A stretch of 64,000 bases of DNA from Alkalithermobacter paradoxus (GTDB taxonomy: Bacteria; Bacillota; Clostridia; Peptostreptococcales; Peptostreptococcaceae). Both the position numbers and the translations under genes were made by a program. The DNA is taken from assembly GCA_002029295.1 (NCBI GenBank), contig MZGW01000001.1, positions 434,001-498,000 of the forward strand, in the 5' to 3' direction. Below are positions 18,479-27,341 of the stretch, one piece after another. The notes under the pieces were generated by a model. The model searched no databases and was not told the origin of the DNA. It saw only the letters and a program-made list of their open reading frames with translations. The number at the start of each line of letters is the position of its first letter. Position 1 is the first letter of the stretch.

Positions 18479-19675
18479 ATGAAATTCTCAAGAAGAATAA
18501 CAACTATGCAAGCTTCTCCTATTAGAAAGCTTGTTCCTTATGCAACTAAAGCGAAATCAGAAGGAAAAAAGGTTTACCATCTAAACATAGGTCAGCCAGA
18601 TATAAAAACTCCTCAATCGTTTTTTGATGCTGTAAAGAATTTCAATGAGGAAGTATTAGAATATTCATTCTCTCAAGGAATGCCAGAACTTATAGATGCA
18701 ATCCGTGATTACTACAAAAACTATAATATGGACTTTGATAAAGATGAAATTCTTATAACAAATGGTGGTAGTGAGGCTTTAATGTTTGCTATAATAGCTA
18801 TCGCTGATGCTGGTGATGAAATTATAGCTCCAGAACCATTTTATACAAACTACAATGGATTTGCATCAGCTGTTGATGTAAACATACTTCCTATAACGAC
18901 AAAAGCTGAAGATGGATTCCACTTACCTTCTAAGAGCGAAATTGAAAACGTTATCACTCCTAGAACAAGAGGAATTATGTTATCAAACCCTGGAAATCCA
19001 ACAGGAGTAGTTTATACAAAAGAAGAAATAGAAATGGTTGCTTCTATAGCTAAGGAACATAATCTGTTTATAATTGCAGACGAAGTGTATAGAGAATTCG
19101 TATATGATGGATTAGAGTATACAAGCTTTGGAAATGTAAAAGATGTAGAAGATAGAGTTATTATAGTTGATAGTGTATCAAAGCGTTATAGTGCTTGTGG
19201 TGCTAGAATAGGATCTATAGCATCTAAAAATAAAGAGCTTATGAATCAAATATTAAAATTATGTCAAGGAAGATTATGTGTTCCTACATTAGAGCAAGTG
19301 GGAGCTGTAGAACTTTATAAAACTGATGAATCTTATTTTGAAGAAGTTAACCAAGAATACAAAAAAAGAAGAGATATAGTATATAAAAAGCTTTCTGAAA
19401 TAGATGGAGTTGTATGTAAAGAGCCTAAAGGTGCATTTTATGTAGTTGCTAAATTACCAGTTGAAAATGCTGAAGATTTCGTTATATGGATGCTTAGAGA
19501 TTTCGATTTAAATGGAGAAACTGTAATGATGGCTCCAGCTGAAGGGTTCTACTCTACTCCAGGTCTTGGCAAAGATGAAGTTAGACTTGCATATATACTA
19601 AATGAAGATGATTTAACTAAAGCTATGGAAGTTCTCAAAAAAGGACTTGAAACTTACATCAATCTTAATAAATAA
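18479..19675 (+). CDS. Pyridoxal-phosphate-dependent aminotransferase, class I/II
   Basis: 398 residues; ATG at 18479 behind AAGGGGGT. Fold-type I aminotransferase: LNIGQPDIKTP near the N-terminus, TNGGSEALMFAI, the substrate/PLP segment SNPGNPTGVVYTKEE, DEVYREFVYDG and the PLP lysine in VDSVSKRYSACGARIG (about 240). C-terminal Arg motif in GLGKDEVRLAYILNE binds the substrate carboxylate. The SKRYSACGARIG form differs from the usual SKTYAMTGWRIG of AspC and is typical of an aspartate-aminotransferase-like subgroup; substrate not fixed. Ends at a terminator. Confidence 0.9.
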   Translation: MKFSRRITTMQASPIRKLVPYATKAKSEGKKVYHLNIGQPDIKTPQSFFDAVKNFNEEVLEYSFSQGMPELIDAIRDYYKNYNMDFDKDEILITNGGSEALMFAIIAIADAGDEIIAPEPFYTNYNGFASAVDVNILPITTKAEDGFHLPSKSEIENVITPRTRGIMLSNPGNPTGVVYTKEEIEMVASIAKEHNLFIIADEVYREFVYDGLEYTSFGNVKDVEDRVIIVDSVSKRYSACGARIGSIASKNKELMNQILKLCQGRLCVPTLEQVGAVELYKTDESYFEEVNQEYKKRRDIVYKKLSEIDGVVCKEPKGAFYVVAKLPVENAEDFVIWMLRDFDLNGETVMMAPAEGFYSTPGLGKDEVRLAYILNEDDLTKAMEVLKKGLETYINLNK

Positions 19676-19706
19676 TAAAAACGAGCATATGCTCGTTTTT
19701 ATTATT
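19671..19706. terminator. Bidirectional terminator
   Basis: Long palindrome centred on CATATG with flanking A and T runs, between convergent genes. Confidence 0.88.
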
Positions 19707-19914
19707 TATTACTAAACATCTGAAGCATTAGCATAACTTCTTGCATAGTTATTCCATATCCTTCTAATAATGCATTAATTACTGGGTAAAATTCTTTCAT
19801 TAATTCCTCTTTATTTTCTTTCATTAGAGTTTCTACAGAAGGAATTATTTCTTTAATAAATTCAATTTTTTCTTTGTTATTCAGAGAATTATATTGTTTA
19901 ACAAGTTCATTCAT
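19702..19914 (-). CDS. Small helical protein, unknown
   Basis: 70 residues, almost wholly helical by eye (MNELVKQYNSLNNKEKIEF, then acidic/basic helix and a Met-rich hydrophobic tail EVMLMLQMF). Start ATG overlaps the stop of the upstream transporter gene, so it is translationally coupled to it. No family recognised. Confidence 0.55.
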   Translation of the reverse strand: MNELVKQYNSLNNKEKIEFIKEIIPSVETLMKENKEELMKEFYPVINALLEGYGITMQEVMLMLQMFSNK

Positions 19915-20789
19915 TTTAGAGGAACCTCCCTATTATTACTTTTTTTGACTTTATTATATATGAAAACCATACATCCTGCAATAATAATTAAGGCTCCCCC
20001 AAATAAGCTAAAAACATCTGGAACCTCTTTCCAAATAATAAATCCAACTACAGATGCAAAAATAATATTGGTATAATCATATATGGCTATTTCAGATGCT
20101 TCAGCATATTTATATGCTAAAGTTATACTAAACTGAGCGAGAGCTGCAAATATTCCCGTTCCCATTAAATACACAAATTGCATAGGTGTTGGGTGTTTAT
20201 AATTAATAACAGTTAATGGAAGCATAGCTAAAACAGACACTAAAGAAAAATAAAAAACAATAGTAGAATATTCCTCTTTATCTCTTAATACTCTAAGTAA
20301 TATATATGCCGCTGCTGCGAATATAGCAGATAAAAAACCTGCAGTTGCTGGTATAATTGTAAGTTCAAACTTAGGTTTTATTATCAACATTGCACCTATT
20401 ATAACCATTACAAATGCAGGTATTTGTACAAAACTAAGCTTTTCCTTCAAGAACACAAAAGCGAATATAGTTACGAAAAATGGGGATAGCTTATTTAAAA
20501 TAGATGCATCTGCCAATAGCAAGTTGTTTATTGCATAAAAATGAAGCACTACTCCTAAAAGGCCAAATATAGATCTACCCATAAGAAATAATTGATTTTT
20601 TTTACTTCCAAATAAGCTTACATTCTCTTTTTTAGCTATCCAAAATGCTATAAAAAGACTTATTAGGTTCCTAAAGAAAACTTTCTCAAATAAAGGTATG
20701 TCGCCTGAAAGTTTTACCATAGCAGCCATCAGTGCAAAGCATAAAGCAGAAAAGATAATTAAAATTATACCTTTCACCTTATTATCCAT
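19911..20789 (-). CDS. DMT-superfamily (EamA) transporter
   Basis: 292 residues with ten predicted transmembrane helices in two EamA repeats. The first repeat starts ILIIFSALCFALMAAMVKLS; the second has IYDYTNIIFASVVGFIIWKE, the signature of the RhaT/EamA family. Start ATG at 20789 follows AAAGGTGG. Members export or import metabolites such as amino acids or nucleotide-type compounds; substrate cannot be read from sequence. It overlaps the following small ORF by a few bases. Confidence 0.85.
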   Translation of the reverse strand: MDNKVKGIILIIFSALCFALMAAMVKLSGDIPLFEKVFFRNLISLFIAFWIAKKENVSLFGSKKNQLFLMGRSIFGLLGVVLHFYAINNLLLADASILNKLSPFFVTIFAFVFLKEKLSFVQIPAFVMVIIGAMLIIKPKFELTIIPATAGFLSAIFAAAAYILLRVLRDKEEYSTIVFYFSLVSVLAMLPLTVINYKHPTPMQFVYLMGTGIFAALAQFSITLAYKYAEASEIAIYDYTNIIFASVVGFIIWKEVPDVFSLFGGALIIIAGCMVFIYNKVKKSNNREVPLK

Positions 20790-20844
20790 AATCAACCACC
20801 TTTCAATACATATACTATAAGATATTATATTATAATAAACAATA

Positions 20845-20872
20845 AAAAGCAGCCATATATGGCTGCTTTTTT
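20845..20872 (-). terminator. Terminator of spoVS
   Basis: Perfect 13-bp palindromic stem (AAAAAGCAGCCATA and its complement) with T run on the minus strand. Confidence 0.88.
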
Positions 20873-20911
20873 CGTATTCAACAAGTGTTTATATTTGTAT
20901 TTAATATTAGT

Positions 20912-21172
20912 TTATCTTGGCTCAACAATAAGTTTGATAGCAGTTCTTTCTTCACCATCAATTTCTACATCTGTGAAAGCTGGAATGCATATCAAATCCA
21001 TTCCACTTGGTGCAACAAATCCTCTAGCGATTGCAACTGCCTTAACAGCTTGATTAAGAGCACCTGCACCTATTGCCTGTATTTCAGCTGATCCTTTTTC
21101 TCTTAAAACCCCTGCTAAAGCACCAGCAACAGAGTTTGGATTAGATTTTGTTGAAACTTTTAGTACCTCCAT
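20912..21172 (-). CDS. spoVS: Stage V sporulation protein S
   Basis: 86 residues, the usual SpoVS length, with the near-invariant family sequence: MEVLKVSTKSNPNSVAGALA, AIGAGALNQAVKAVAIARG, and GMDLICIPAFTD. SpoVS is an AlbA-like small protein needed for coat assembly and proper spore septation events in B. subtilis. A close sigma-H promoter match lies at 21258-21230, as for B. subtilis spoVS. ATG follows AAAGGGGG. Own terminator downstream. Confidence 0.97.
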   Translation of the reverse strand: MEVLKVSTKSNPNSVAGALAGVLREKGSAEIQAIGAGALNQAVKAVAIARGFVAPSGMDLICIPAFTDVEIDGEERTAIKLIVEPR

Positions 21173-21229
21173 CTTAAATAAGCCCCCTTTAATATTTTTT
21201 TCTACAACTAAATAATGGATTTAAACTAT

Positions 21230-21258
21230 ATATTCTACATCTTTAATTAAAATCCTTT
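21230..21258 (-). promoter_or_regulatory. Sigma-H-type promoter of spoVS
   Basis: AAAGGATTT (21258-21250), 11-nt spacer, GTAGAATAT (21238-21230): every fixed position of the RnAGGAwww-N11/12-RnnGAATww consensus is matched. It sits in the accA-spoVS gap. Confidence 0.75.
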
Positions 21259-21269
21259 TTTATTTTATG

Positions 21270-22214
21270 TTAATATCCAATTTTTCTAAATTTTTCGTAC
21301 CTATCTAAGATGATTTCATCGTTACTTAGCTTTTTATAGTTAGTGATTTCGCTTATAACATATTCCTTTATATTTTTTGATACAAGCCCAATATCTTTTT
21401 GTGCTCCACCTAAAGGTTCCTTTATAATCTTATCCACTATATTAAGTTCATATAAATCTTTACTAGTAAGCTTCATTATATTAGCGGCTTCACTAGATTT
21501 AGAAGCATCTTTCCACAAAATACTAGATAATCCCTCAGGAGATATAACAGAGTAGATAGAGTGCTCTAACATAGCAAGTTTATTACATACCCCTAAAGCT
21601 AAGGCTCCACCACTTCCACCTTCTCCTATGACTATAGATATTACAGGTACCTTTAAGGAACTCATTTCTAAAAGATTTCTAGCTATAGCTTCTCCTTGAC
21701 CTCTTTCCTCTGCTCCTATTCCACAATATGCTCCAGGTGTATCTATGAATGTTATTATAGGTCTATCAAATTTATCAGCTTCTTTCATAAGTCTCAAAGC
21801 TTTTCTGTATCCTTCAGGATGGGGCATTCCAAAATTCCTCTTTATATTTTCTTTGACTGTTTTTCCTTTTTGATGCCCTATAATAGTAACAGGAATACCA
21901 TCTATTAATCCTATTCCACCTATTATAGACTTATCATCTTTAAATAATCTATCACCATGCAGCTCTATAAAATCAGAGCAAATATGTTCAATATAATCCT
22001 GAGTTGTAGGTCTATCGTTGCTCCTACTTAAACTAACTTTTTGCCATGGAGTGAGGTTTTCATATATATCCGTTTTAAGATTTTCTAATTTCATGCTTAG
22101 GATTTTAATTTCCGCAGATAAATCTATATTGCTTTCTTTTGATAACTTCTTAAATTCTTCAATTTTATTTTCTAGCTCTAAAATGGGCTTATCTATTTGT
22201 AAATTCGTATTCAT
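21270..22214 (-). CDS. accA: Acetyl-CoA carboxylase carboxyltransferase subunit alpha
   Basis: 314 residues. Crotonase-like carboxyltransferase alpha half: [22 protein letters not shown], the acyl-CoA/oxyanion region [21 protein letters not shown] and [16 protein letters not shown]. Pairs with AccD to move CO2 from carboxybiotin to acetyl-CoA, making malonyl-CoA for fatty acid synthesis. Last gene of accBCDA, 15 nt after accD. ATG follows AAAGGGGGG. Confidence 0.97.
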   Translation of the reverse strand: MNTNLQIDKPILELENKIEEFKKLSKESNIDLSAEIKILSMKLENLKTDIYENLTPWQKVSLSRSNDRPTTQDYIEHICSDFIELHGDRLFKDDKSIIGGIGLIDGIPVTIIGHQKGKTVKENIKRNFGMPHPEGYRKALRLMKEADKFDRPIITFIDTPGAYCGIGAEERGQGEAIARNLLEMSSLKVPVISIVIGEGGSGGALALGVCNKLAMLEHSIYSVISPEGLSSILWKDASKSSEAANIMKLTSKDLYELNIVDKIIKEPLGGAQKDIGLVSKNIKEYVISEITNYKKLSNDEIILDRYEKFRKIGY

Positions 22215-22229
22215 TTTCGAGCCCCCCTT

Positions 22230-23081
22230 TTAATAATTATGCATTTTAAATATTCTATACAATGTATTCTTCATATCTTGTCTACTAACGATAATATCTA
22301 CAAATCCTTGCTCTAGTAAGAACTCTGACCTTTGGAACCCTTCTGGAAGATTTTGTTTTATAGTTTGCTGTATGACTCTTGGACCAGCAAAGCCAATGAG
22401 AGCCTTAGGTTCTGCTATTATTATATCTCCAAGCATTGCAAAGCTAGCTGTTACTCCACCTGTAGTTGGATCTGTAAGTATTGAGATATATGGTATACTA
22501 TTTTTAGCTAATCTACTCAATTCTTGAGAAGTTTTAGCCATTTGCATAAGAGAAACTATTCCTTCTTGCATTCTTGCACCGCCAGATGAAGAAATAATTA
22601 TTAGAGGGAATTTGTTTTCTAATGAATACTCAATAGCTCTAGTTATTTTTTCACCTACAGTCGCACCCATACTACCCATCATAAAATCTGAATTCATAAC
22701 ACAAATAACCACGTCTATACCATTAAGCTTACCTGTACCTGTTATTACAGCTTCGTTTTCTTTTGTTTTATCAATGTACGAGTTCAATTTTTCATCATAT
22801 TGAGGAAAATCTAATATATTTCTTGCACTTAGTTTTGCATCTAACTCAACAAATGTAGCTTCATCTATTAAAAGACTTATTCTTTCTCTAGCTGGCATTT
22901 TGAAGTGATAGTTACATTTTGGGCATACATTTAAGTTTTCCTCTACATCCTTCTTGAATATGTCTTTATTGCAATCAGGGCATACTATCCAGAACTTTTC
23001 ATCTAGATTTTTGCTTGAAAAATTAGTGCTAACACTTACACTTGCATATTCTTTATTTTTATTAAGCAGCTTTTTTATCAA
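22230..23081 (-). CDS. accD: Acetyl-CoA carboxylase carboxyltransferase subunit beta
   Basis: 283 residues. N-terminal zinc ribbon (CPDCNKDIFKKDVEEN then CPKCNYHF, two CxxC pairs) and a crotonase-type domain with SSSGGARMQEGIVSLMQMAKT and GGVTASFAMLGDIIIAEP. Start TTG at 23081 follows AGGTG. Forms the alpha2beta2 carboxyltransferase with AccA in the cytoplasm. Third gene of the accBCDA operon. Confidence 0.97.
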   Translation of the reverse strand: MIKKLLNKNKEYASVSVSTNFSSKNLDEKFWIVCPDCNKDIFKKDVEENLNVCPKCNYHFKMPARERISLLIDEATFVELDAKLSARNILDFPQYDEKLNSYIDKTKENEAVITGTGKLNGIDVVICVMNSDFMMGSMGATVGEKITRAIEYSLENKFPLIIISSSGGARMQEGIVSLMQMAKTSQELSRLAKNSIPYISILTDPTTGGVTASFAMLGDIIIAEPKALIGFAGPRVIQQTIKQNLPEGFQRSEFLLEQGFVDIIVSRQDMKNTLYRIFKMHNY

Positions 23082-23121
23082 AATATATCACCTCTAGGTA
23101 ATTTAAATAGTAAATATGATT

Positions 23122-24477
23122 TTAAGTTGTATGAGTTTGAATATATTCATTCTCTATAAATTTTGTATAATGGGTATCGTTAATAAAGGCATCACTCTCA
23201 ATGAGAGATTTTTGGAATTCCTTGTTTGTTATTACCCCTTCCACAGTCAATTCATCTAAAGCTCTATTCATTCTATTTATAGCATCATTTCTATTTTTGC
23301 CCCATACTATAAGCTTTCCTATCATAGAATCATATATTGGAGGAATTGTATATCCACTATATACAAAGCTATCCCATCTAACTCCCATTCCTCCAGGTGT
23401 ATGAATATAAGTTATTTTTCCAGGAGAAGGTTTAAAATTGTTATATGCATCTTCTGCATTGATTCTACATTCGATTGAATGGCCACTAAATTTGATATCA
23501 TCTTGTGTATAGTTTATCTTCTCACCAGAAGCTATTGATATTTGAAGACCTATTAAGTCAATTCCTGTTATCATTTCAGTTACAGGGTGCTCAACTTGTA
23601 TTCTTGTATTCATTTCTATAAAATAAAAATTTTTATCCTTATCAACTATAAATTCAACAGTTCCTGCACCGATGTACCCTACTGATTTTGCACCTTTTAC
23701 TGCAGCATTATATAATTTATTTTTAGTTTCGCAGTCAAGATAATCAGTCAGGCTCTCTTCTATAACTTTCTGATTTCTTCTTTGCATAGAGCAGTCTCTT
23801 CCACCTAAATGAATTACATTTCCAAAGTTATCTCCAAAAACTTGAACTTCTATATGTCTTGGGTTTTCGATATATTTCTCTAAATACATATCACCATTTC
23901 CAAATGCTGATAAAGCTTCTGATTTAGCTATATCAAAATTTGATATGAGTTCTTCTTTTGTATGAGCTATTCTCATACCCTTTCCGCCGCCACCACTAGA
24001 TGCTTTTATAAGCACAGGATATCCTATTTCTTGTGCTATTTCTATAGCATTATCTATATTCTTAACAACTCCTTCAGAACCAGGTACAACAGGTACACCT
24101 GCTTTTATCATACTTTCTCTTGCTCTTGACTTGTCTCCCATTTTTTCTATATGTTCATAATCTGGTCCTATAAATATTATGTTATTTTCTTTACACTTTT
24201 TAGCAAAAGTTGAATTCTCTGATAAAAATCCAAAACCCGGATGTATTGCATCACACTTAGTCTTTAGTGCTAGATATATAATATTGTCTATGTTATTATA
24301 ACTTTTCCCTATATTATTAGGCCCAATGCATATAGATTCATCTGCCATATATGTATGAAGGGACTCTTTATCTATTTCAGAATATATTGCTACGGTTTTT
24401 ATACCCATTTCTTTACACGTTCTTATAATTCTTACTGCTATTTCTCCTCTATTTGCAATAAGTATTTTTTTAATCAT
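23122..24477 (-). CDS. accC: Acetyl-CoA carboxylase biotin carboxylase subunit
   Basis: 451 residues, the usual size. ATP-grasp enzyme: ILIANRGEIAVRIIRTCKEMG, glycine loop SGGGGKGMRIAHT, catalytic HLGGRDCSMQRRNQKVIEE and VEFIVDKDKNFYFIEMNTR-type strand with EMNTRIQVEHPVTE. ATP-dependent carboxylation of biotin on AccB. AGGAG before the ATG; 17 nt after accB. Confidence 0.97.
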   Translation of the reverse strand: MIKKILIANRGEIAVRIIRTCKEMGIKTVAIYSEIDKESLHTYMADESICIGPNNIGKSYNNIDNIIYLALKTKCDAIHPGFGFLSENSTFAKKCKENNIIFIGPDYEHIEKMGDKSRARESMIKAGVPVVPGSEGVVKNIDNAIEIAQEIGYPVLIKASSGGGGKGMRIAHTKEELISNFDIAKSEALSAFGNGDMYLEKYIENPRHIEVQVFGDNFGNVIHLGGRDCSMQRRNQKVIEESLTDYLDCETKNKLYNAAVKGAKSVGYIGAGTVEFIVDKDKNFYFIEMNTRIQVEHPVTEMITGIDLIGLQISIASGEKINYTQDDIKFSGHSIECRINAEDAYNNFKPSPGKITYIHTPGGMGVRWDSFVYSGYTIPPIYDSMIGKLIVWGKNRNDAINRMNRALDELTVEGVITNKEFQKSLIESDAFINDTHYTKFIENEYIQTHTT

Positions 24478-24494
24478 ATAAACATCTCCTTTGA

Positions 24495-24950
24495 TTACTT
24501 GTTTAAACGTATTTCAAATAAAGGTTGATTATATTCAACTAAATCTTCATTCTCCACAAGTATACTTATTATCTCTCCATCTACATCGCTTTCTATTTCA
24601 TTCATAAGCTTCATAGCCTCTAAAATACATAAAGTATCTCCTTTACTTACCTTCGATCCTACACTAACATAAGGCTGTGAATCTGGTGAAGGTGCTTTAT
24701 AAAAAGTTCCCATTAAAGGTGCTTTTATAATATAAATGTTTTCATCTGTAGATCTTACAGTTTCTTCAATAACCTGTGCTGTTTCTTCATTTTTAATCAC
24801 TTCAGTAGTAATATTTTCATAAGGATTGTTTTGTGATGAATATACACCTTTTTCTATGTAGATTTTAAAGTTGTCATTTTGTATCTCAAGTTTGTTTATA
24901 TTAGTCTTATCTAGTGTCAAAATTAAATCTTTTATATCCTTTGAATTCAT
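24495..24950 (-). CDS. accB: Biotin carboxyl carrier protein of acetyl-CoA carboxylase
   Basis: 151 residues. N-terminal dimer-forming helix, a linker, and a C-terminal biotinyl domain (about 73-150) with the biotinylation site ILEAMKLMNEIE (K114) and the thumb-type residues SPDSQPYVSVG that mark AccB rather than pyruvate carboxylase carriers. First gene of accBCDA. A FapR-like operator and a sigma-A promoter precede it. Its carrier could in principle also serve the biotin-less carboxyltransferase at 33724; that is only a speculation. Confidence 0.95.
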   Translation of the reverse strand: MNSKDIKDLILTLDKTNINKLEIQNDNFKIYIEKGVYSSQNNPYENITTEVIKNEETAQVIEETVRSTDENIYIIKAPLMGTFYKAPSPDSQPYVSVGSKVSKGDTLCILEAMKLMNEIESDVDGEIISILVENEDLVEYNQPLFEIRLNK

Positions 24951-24966
24951 AATTTATTCCTCCTCT

Positions 24967-24982
24967 TTATACCTGGTACTAA
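24967..24982 (-). promoter_or_regulatory. FapR-like operator upstream of accB
   Basis: TTATACCTGGTACTAA on the plus strand (minus: TTAGTACCAGGTATAA), a near-palindrome matching the TTAGTACC-GGTACTAA FapR box. It lies just downstream of the predicted transcription start. FapR represses fatty acid genes until malonyl-CoA is bound; no fapR gene is in the window. Confidence 0.6.
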
Positions 24983-24996
24983 TATCATATAATATG

Positions 24997-25026
24997 ATTA
25001 TATCATATTATGATTAATGCTTACAA
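24997..25026 (-). promoter_or_regulatory. Sigma-A promoter of accBCDA
   Basis: TTGTAA (25026-25021), 18-nt spacer, perfect TATAAT (25002-24997), 50 nt before accB and partly overlapping the run to the FapR-like box. Confidence 0.55.
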
Positions 25027-25028
25027 CA

Positions 25029-25067
25029 AAAAAAGGTTATGGAACTGATAATTCCACAACCTTTTTT
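25029..25067 (-). terminator. Terminator of cheR
   Basis: Stem AAAGGTT.TGGAA with complement, one mismatch, 7-nt loop, T run on the minus strand; ends at the cheR stop. Confidence 0.85.
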
Positions 25068-25068
25068 G

Positions 25069-25845
25069 TCATTGCACTCGCCCATAAAAAAAAGTTTTTA
25101 CAGGCTTCAAATTATATTTGTGAGGCATTATTATTTGTTCTGTACTTCCTACAAATAAAACTCCTTCTTTTTTTAGAGATTTGCTAAATTTCTCATAAAT
25201 TACTGCCTTAGCTTCTTCTGTAAAATATATCATCACATTCCTACATACAATCAAGTCGCAATTGTCTGTAAACGGGTCTTCTAGTAGATTTTGGTGTTTG
25301 AAGGTAACTCTATTTTTTATATCATCTTTAATAGCGTAAGTACTATCATTAAGCTTATCAAAGAACTTAATGATAAATTCATTTGGTAAATTTTTTAAAC
25401 TTTTCTGGGTGTATATGCCACTTCTAGCTTTATTCATAACTTCTTTATCTATATCAGTTGCTAAAATATTTATTTTATTTAAAGGCATAAACTTACTTAA
25501 AAGCATAGCTAATGAATATGGTTCTTCTCCTGTAGAACAGGCCGCACTCCAAACTTTTAAGTTTGTATTGTTTTTAATCAAATTTGGAATTATATGATCT
25601 TCCAATACTTTCCATTGTTCTGGATTTCTATAAAACTCTGATACGTTTATAGTCATATAGTTTATAAATTCATTAAATAAGTCCTTGTTTACGTCAATGT
25701 GCTTAAAGTAGTCTTCAAAATTATTGAATCCATTTCTAGCAGCTAAAGATTCAAGCCTTCTTTTCATTTGCTTTTCTTTATATAAAGACAAATTGATACC
25801 TGTCTTTTTATATATTTTCTCTTTGAAATATTCGTATCCAAGCAT
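25069..25845 (-). CDS. cheR: CheR-type protein-glutamate O-methyltransferase
   Basis: 258 residues; ATG at 25845 chosen because GGGGAG is 9 nt upstream. N-terminal CheR helical domain (KEKIYKKTGINLSLYKEKQM, RRLESLAARNGF), then a SAM-binding domain with VWSAACSTGEEPYSLAMLL and LIVCRNVMIYFTEE. The family transfers methyl groups from SAM to glutamates of chemoreceptors. No other che or receptor gene lies in the window, so this is a solitary copy between accB and ispH; it may work with a distant chemotaxis operon. Confidence 0.92.
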   Translation of the reverse strand: MLGYEYFKEKIYKKTGINLSLYKEKQMKRRLESLAARNGFNNFEDYFKHIDVNKDLFNEFINYMTINVSEFYRNPEQWKVLEDHIIPNLIKNNTNLKVWSAACSTGEEPYSLAMLLSKFMPLNKINILATDIDKEVMNKARSGIYTQKSLKNLPNEFIIKFFDKLNDSTYAIKDDIKNRVTFKHQNLLEDPFTDNCDLIVCRNVMIYFTEEAKAVIYEKFSKSLKKEGVLFVGSTEQIIMPHKYNLKPVKTFFYGRVQ

Positions 25846-25895
25846 TAACAACTACTCCCCTGTTTTAAATGATGTTTGAACCCCTTAATATTCAG

Positions 25896-26729
25896 TTACA
25901 AGCTTTTGATTTTGTCAATTACATTATCAATTACCCAATCTGGAGTTGATGCACCAGCAGTTATTCCCACATTTGAGCATTTCGCAATTTCTTGCAAGTC
26001 TAAATCTTCAATAGTTTCAATAGCGTATGTTTTGCAGAACTGACTACATATTTGAACTAGTTTTTGAGTGTTAGAACTATGAACCCCTCCTATTACTATC
26101 ATAGCATCAACTGTTTTAGATATTTCCATAGCAGCTTCTTGCCTTTCTTTCGTTGCAGAACATATAGTATTAAAAAAGACAGTATCTGCAATAATATCTT
26201 TTAGTTTGTTACATATTTGATCATAAACCTGTAAATTCATAGTAGTTTGTGCTACAACACAATACTTATTATTTCTAGAAACTTTGTCTAAATCCTCTAT
26301 TTTCTTTACAATTATACCGTCATTATTGCACCAACCATTAATTCCTATAACTTCTGGATGATTAGGATCGCCTATTATTATTATTTTGTATCCTTCATTG
26401 TAATATTTACTTGCTATATTTTGTATTTTTTTTACGTATGGACAGGTAAGATCTATAATATTTACTTCTTTTTTCTCTGCTTCTATGTATACATCTAAAG
26501 GCACCCCGTGAGATCGTATTATAACTGTATCCCCTTTACCTACTGTGCCTAAATCATCAATTATCTGAAGGCCCTTCTCCTCATACTTCTTTACAGCCTG
26601 TGAATTATGAATAAGTGGACCAAGTGAATATATTTTTGAATTATTTTCAAGGGCTTTCCAGGCTCTATCCATGGCTCTTTCAACACCAAAGCAAAATCCT
26701 GCATATTTAGCTATTTTAATTTCCAACAT
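25896..26729 (-). CDS. ispH: 4-hydroxy-3-methylbut-2-enyl diphosphate reductase (IspH/LytB)
   Basis: 277 residues. Last enzyme of the MEP isoprenoid pathway, forming IPP and DMAPP with a [4Fe-4S] cluster. Ligand cysteines C13 (GFCFGV), C96 (LTCPYV) and C190 (NTICSATKERQ) are present, with substrate-binding His41 (GPLIHN). Downstream of plsC by 12 nt, forming the usual clostridial cmk-plsC-ispH block; the rpsA gene often fused or adjacent to ispH in Clostridia is absent here. Confidence 0.96.
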   Translation of the reverse strand: MLEIKIAKYAGFCFGVERAMDRAWKALENNSKIYSLGPLIHNSQAVKKYEEKGLQIIDDLGTVGKGDTVIIRSHGVPLDVYIEAEKKEVNIIDLTCPYVKKIQNIASKYYNEGYKIIIIGDPNHPEVIGINGWCNNDGIIVKKIEDLDKVSRNNKYCVVAQTTMNLQVYDQICNKLKDIIADTVFFNTICSATKERQEAAMEISKTVDAMIVIGGVHSSNTQKLVQICSQFCKTYAIETIEDLDLQEIAKCSNVGITAGASTPDWVIDNVIDKIKSL

Positions 26730-26741
26730 TATTCCTCCATT

Positions 26742-27329
26742 TTAGAATTTATTTATATCATCAGCTATTATATCTAATACTTTCTGACTCAATCTTTCAT
26801 AATCTGAAGAACTAAGTTTATTTTCATAATACTCTTCTAAACTTAATGGATCATTTATATTAATTATAGTTTTGTTAAATAATTTATAGTTAGAAATTAT
26901 TGATACAGGTACTATTTTAGATTTTCCTTTAATTGCAAGCATAGCAGTTCCTGCTTTAGCTTTTCCTAATTCTTTTTGTTTACTCCTAGTGCCTTCTGGG
27001 AAAATACCTAAAGTACCATTACTTCTCAATATCTTTAGAGCTATTTTAATAGTAGACACATCAGTTTTAGATCTATCTACTGGAAATACACCTAGCTTCT
27101 TCAATATATATCCAAAAATTTTATTACTAAACAGTTCTTTCTTTGCCATGTACGAAACTTTTCTTGGCATATAAATTCCTATGAATACAGGGTCAAGTAA
27201 GCTTTTATGATTTGATGCAAATATTAATGGTTCATCTAAAGGAACTTTTTCAACTCCTCTAACTTCTATTCTGTATAGTATTTTAAGTATAGGACTTAGT
27301 ATTCCTCTTGTAATTTCATAAAAAGTCAA
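26742..27329 (-). CDS. plsC: 1-acyl-sn-glycerol-3-phosphate acyltransferase
   Basis: 195 residues, start TTG after GGGGGAG. PlsC acyltransferase motifs: NHKSLLDPVFIG (HxxxxD-type catalytic NHxSxxD), FPVDR and the glycerol-phosphate site FPEGTRSKQ. A single N-terminal hydrophobic stretch anchors it. Makes phosphatidic acid. In the cmk-plsC-ispH block. Confidence 0.93.
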   Translation of the reverse strand: MTFYEITRGILSPILKILYRIEVRGVEKVPLDEPLIFASNHKSLLDPVFIGIYMPRKVSYMAKKELFSNKIFGYILKKLGVFPVDRSKTDVSTIKIALKILRSNGTLGIFPEGTRSKQKELGKAKAGTAMLAIKGKSKIVPVSIISNYKLFNKTIININDPLSLEEYYENKLSSSDYERLSQKVLDIIADDINKF

Positions 27330-27341
27330 ATAAACTCCCCC

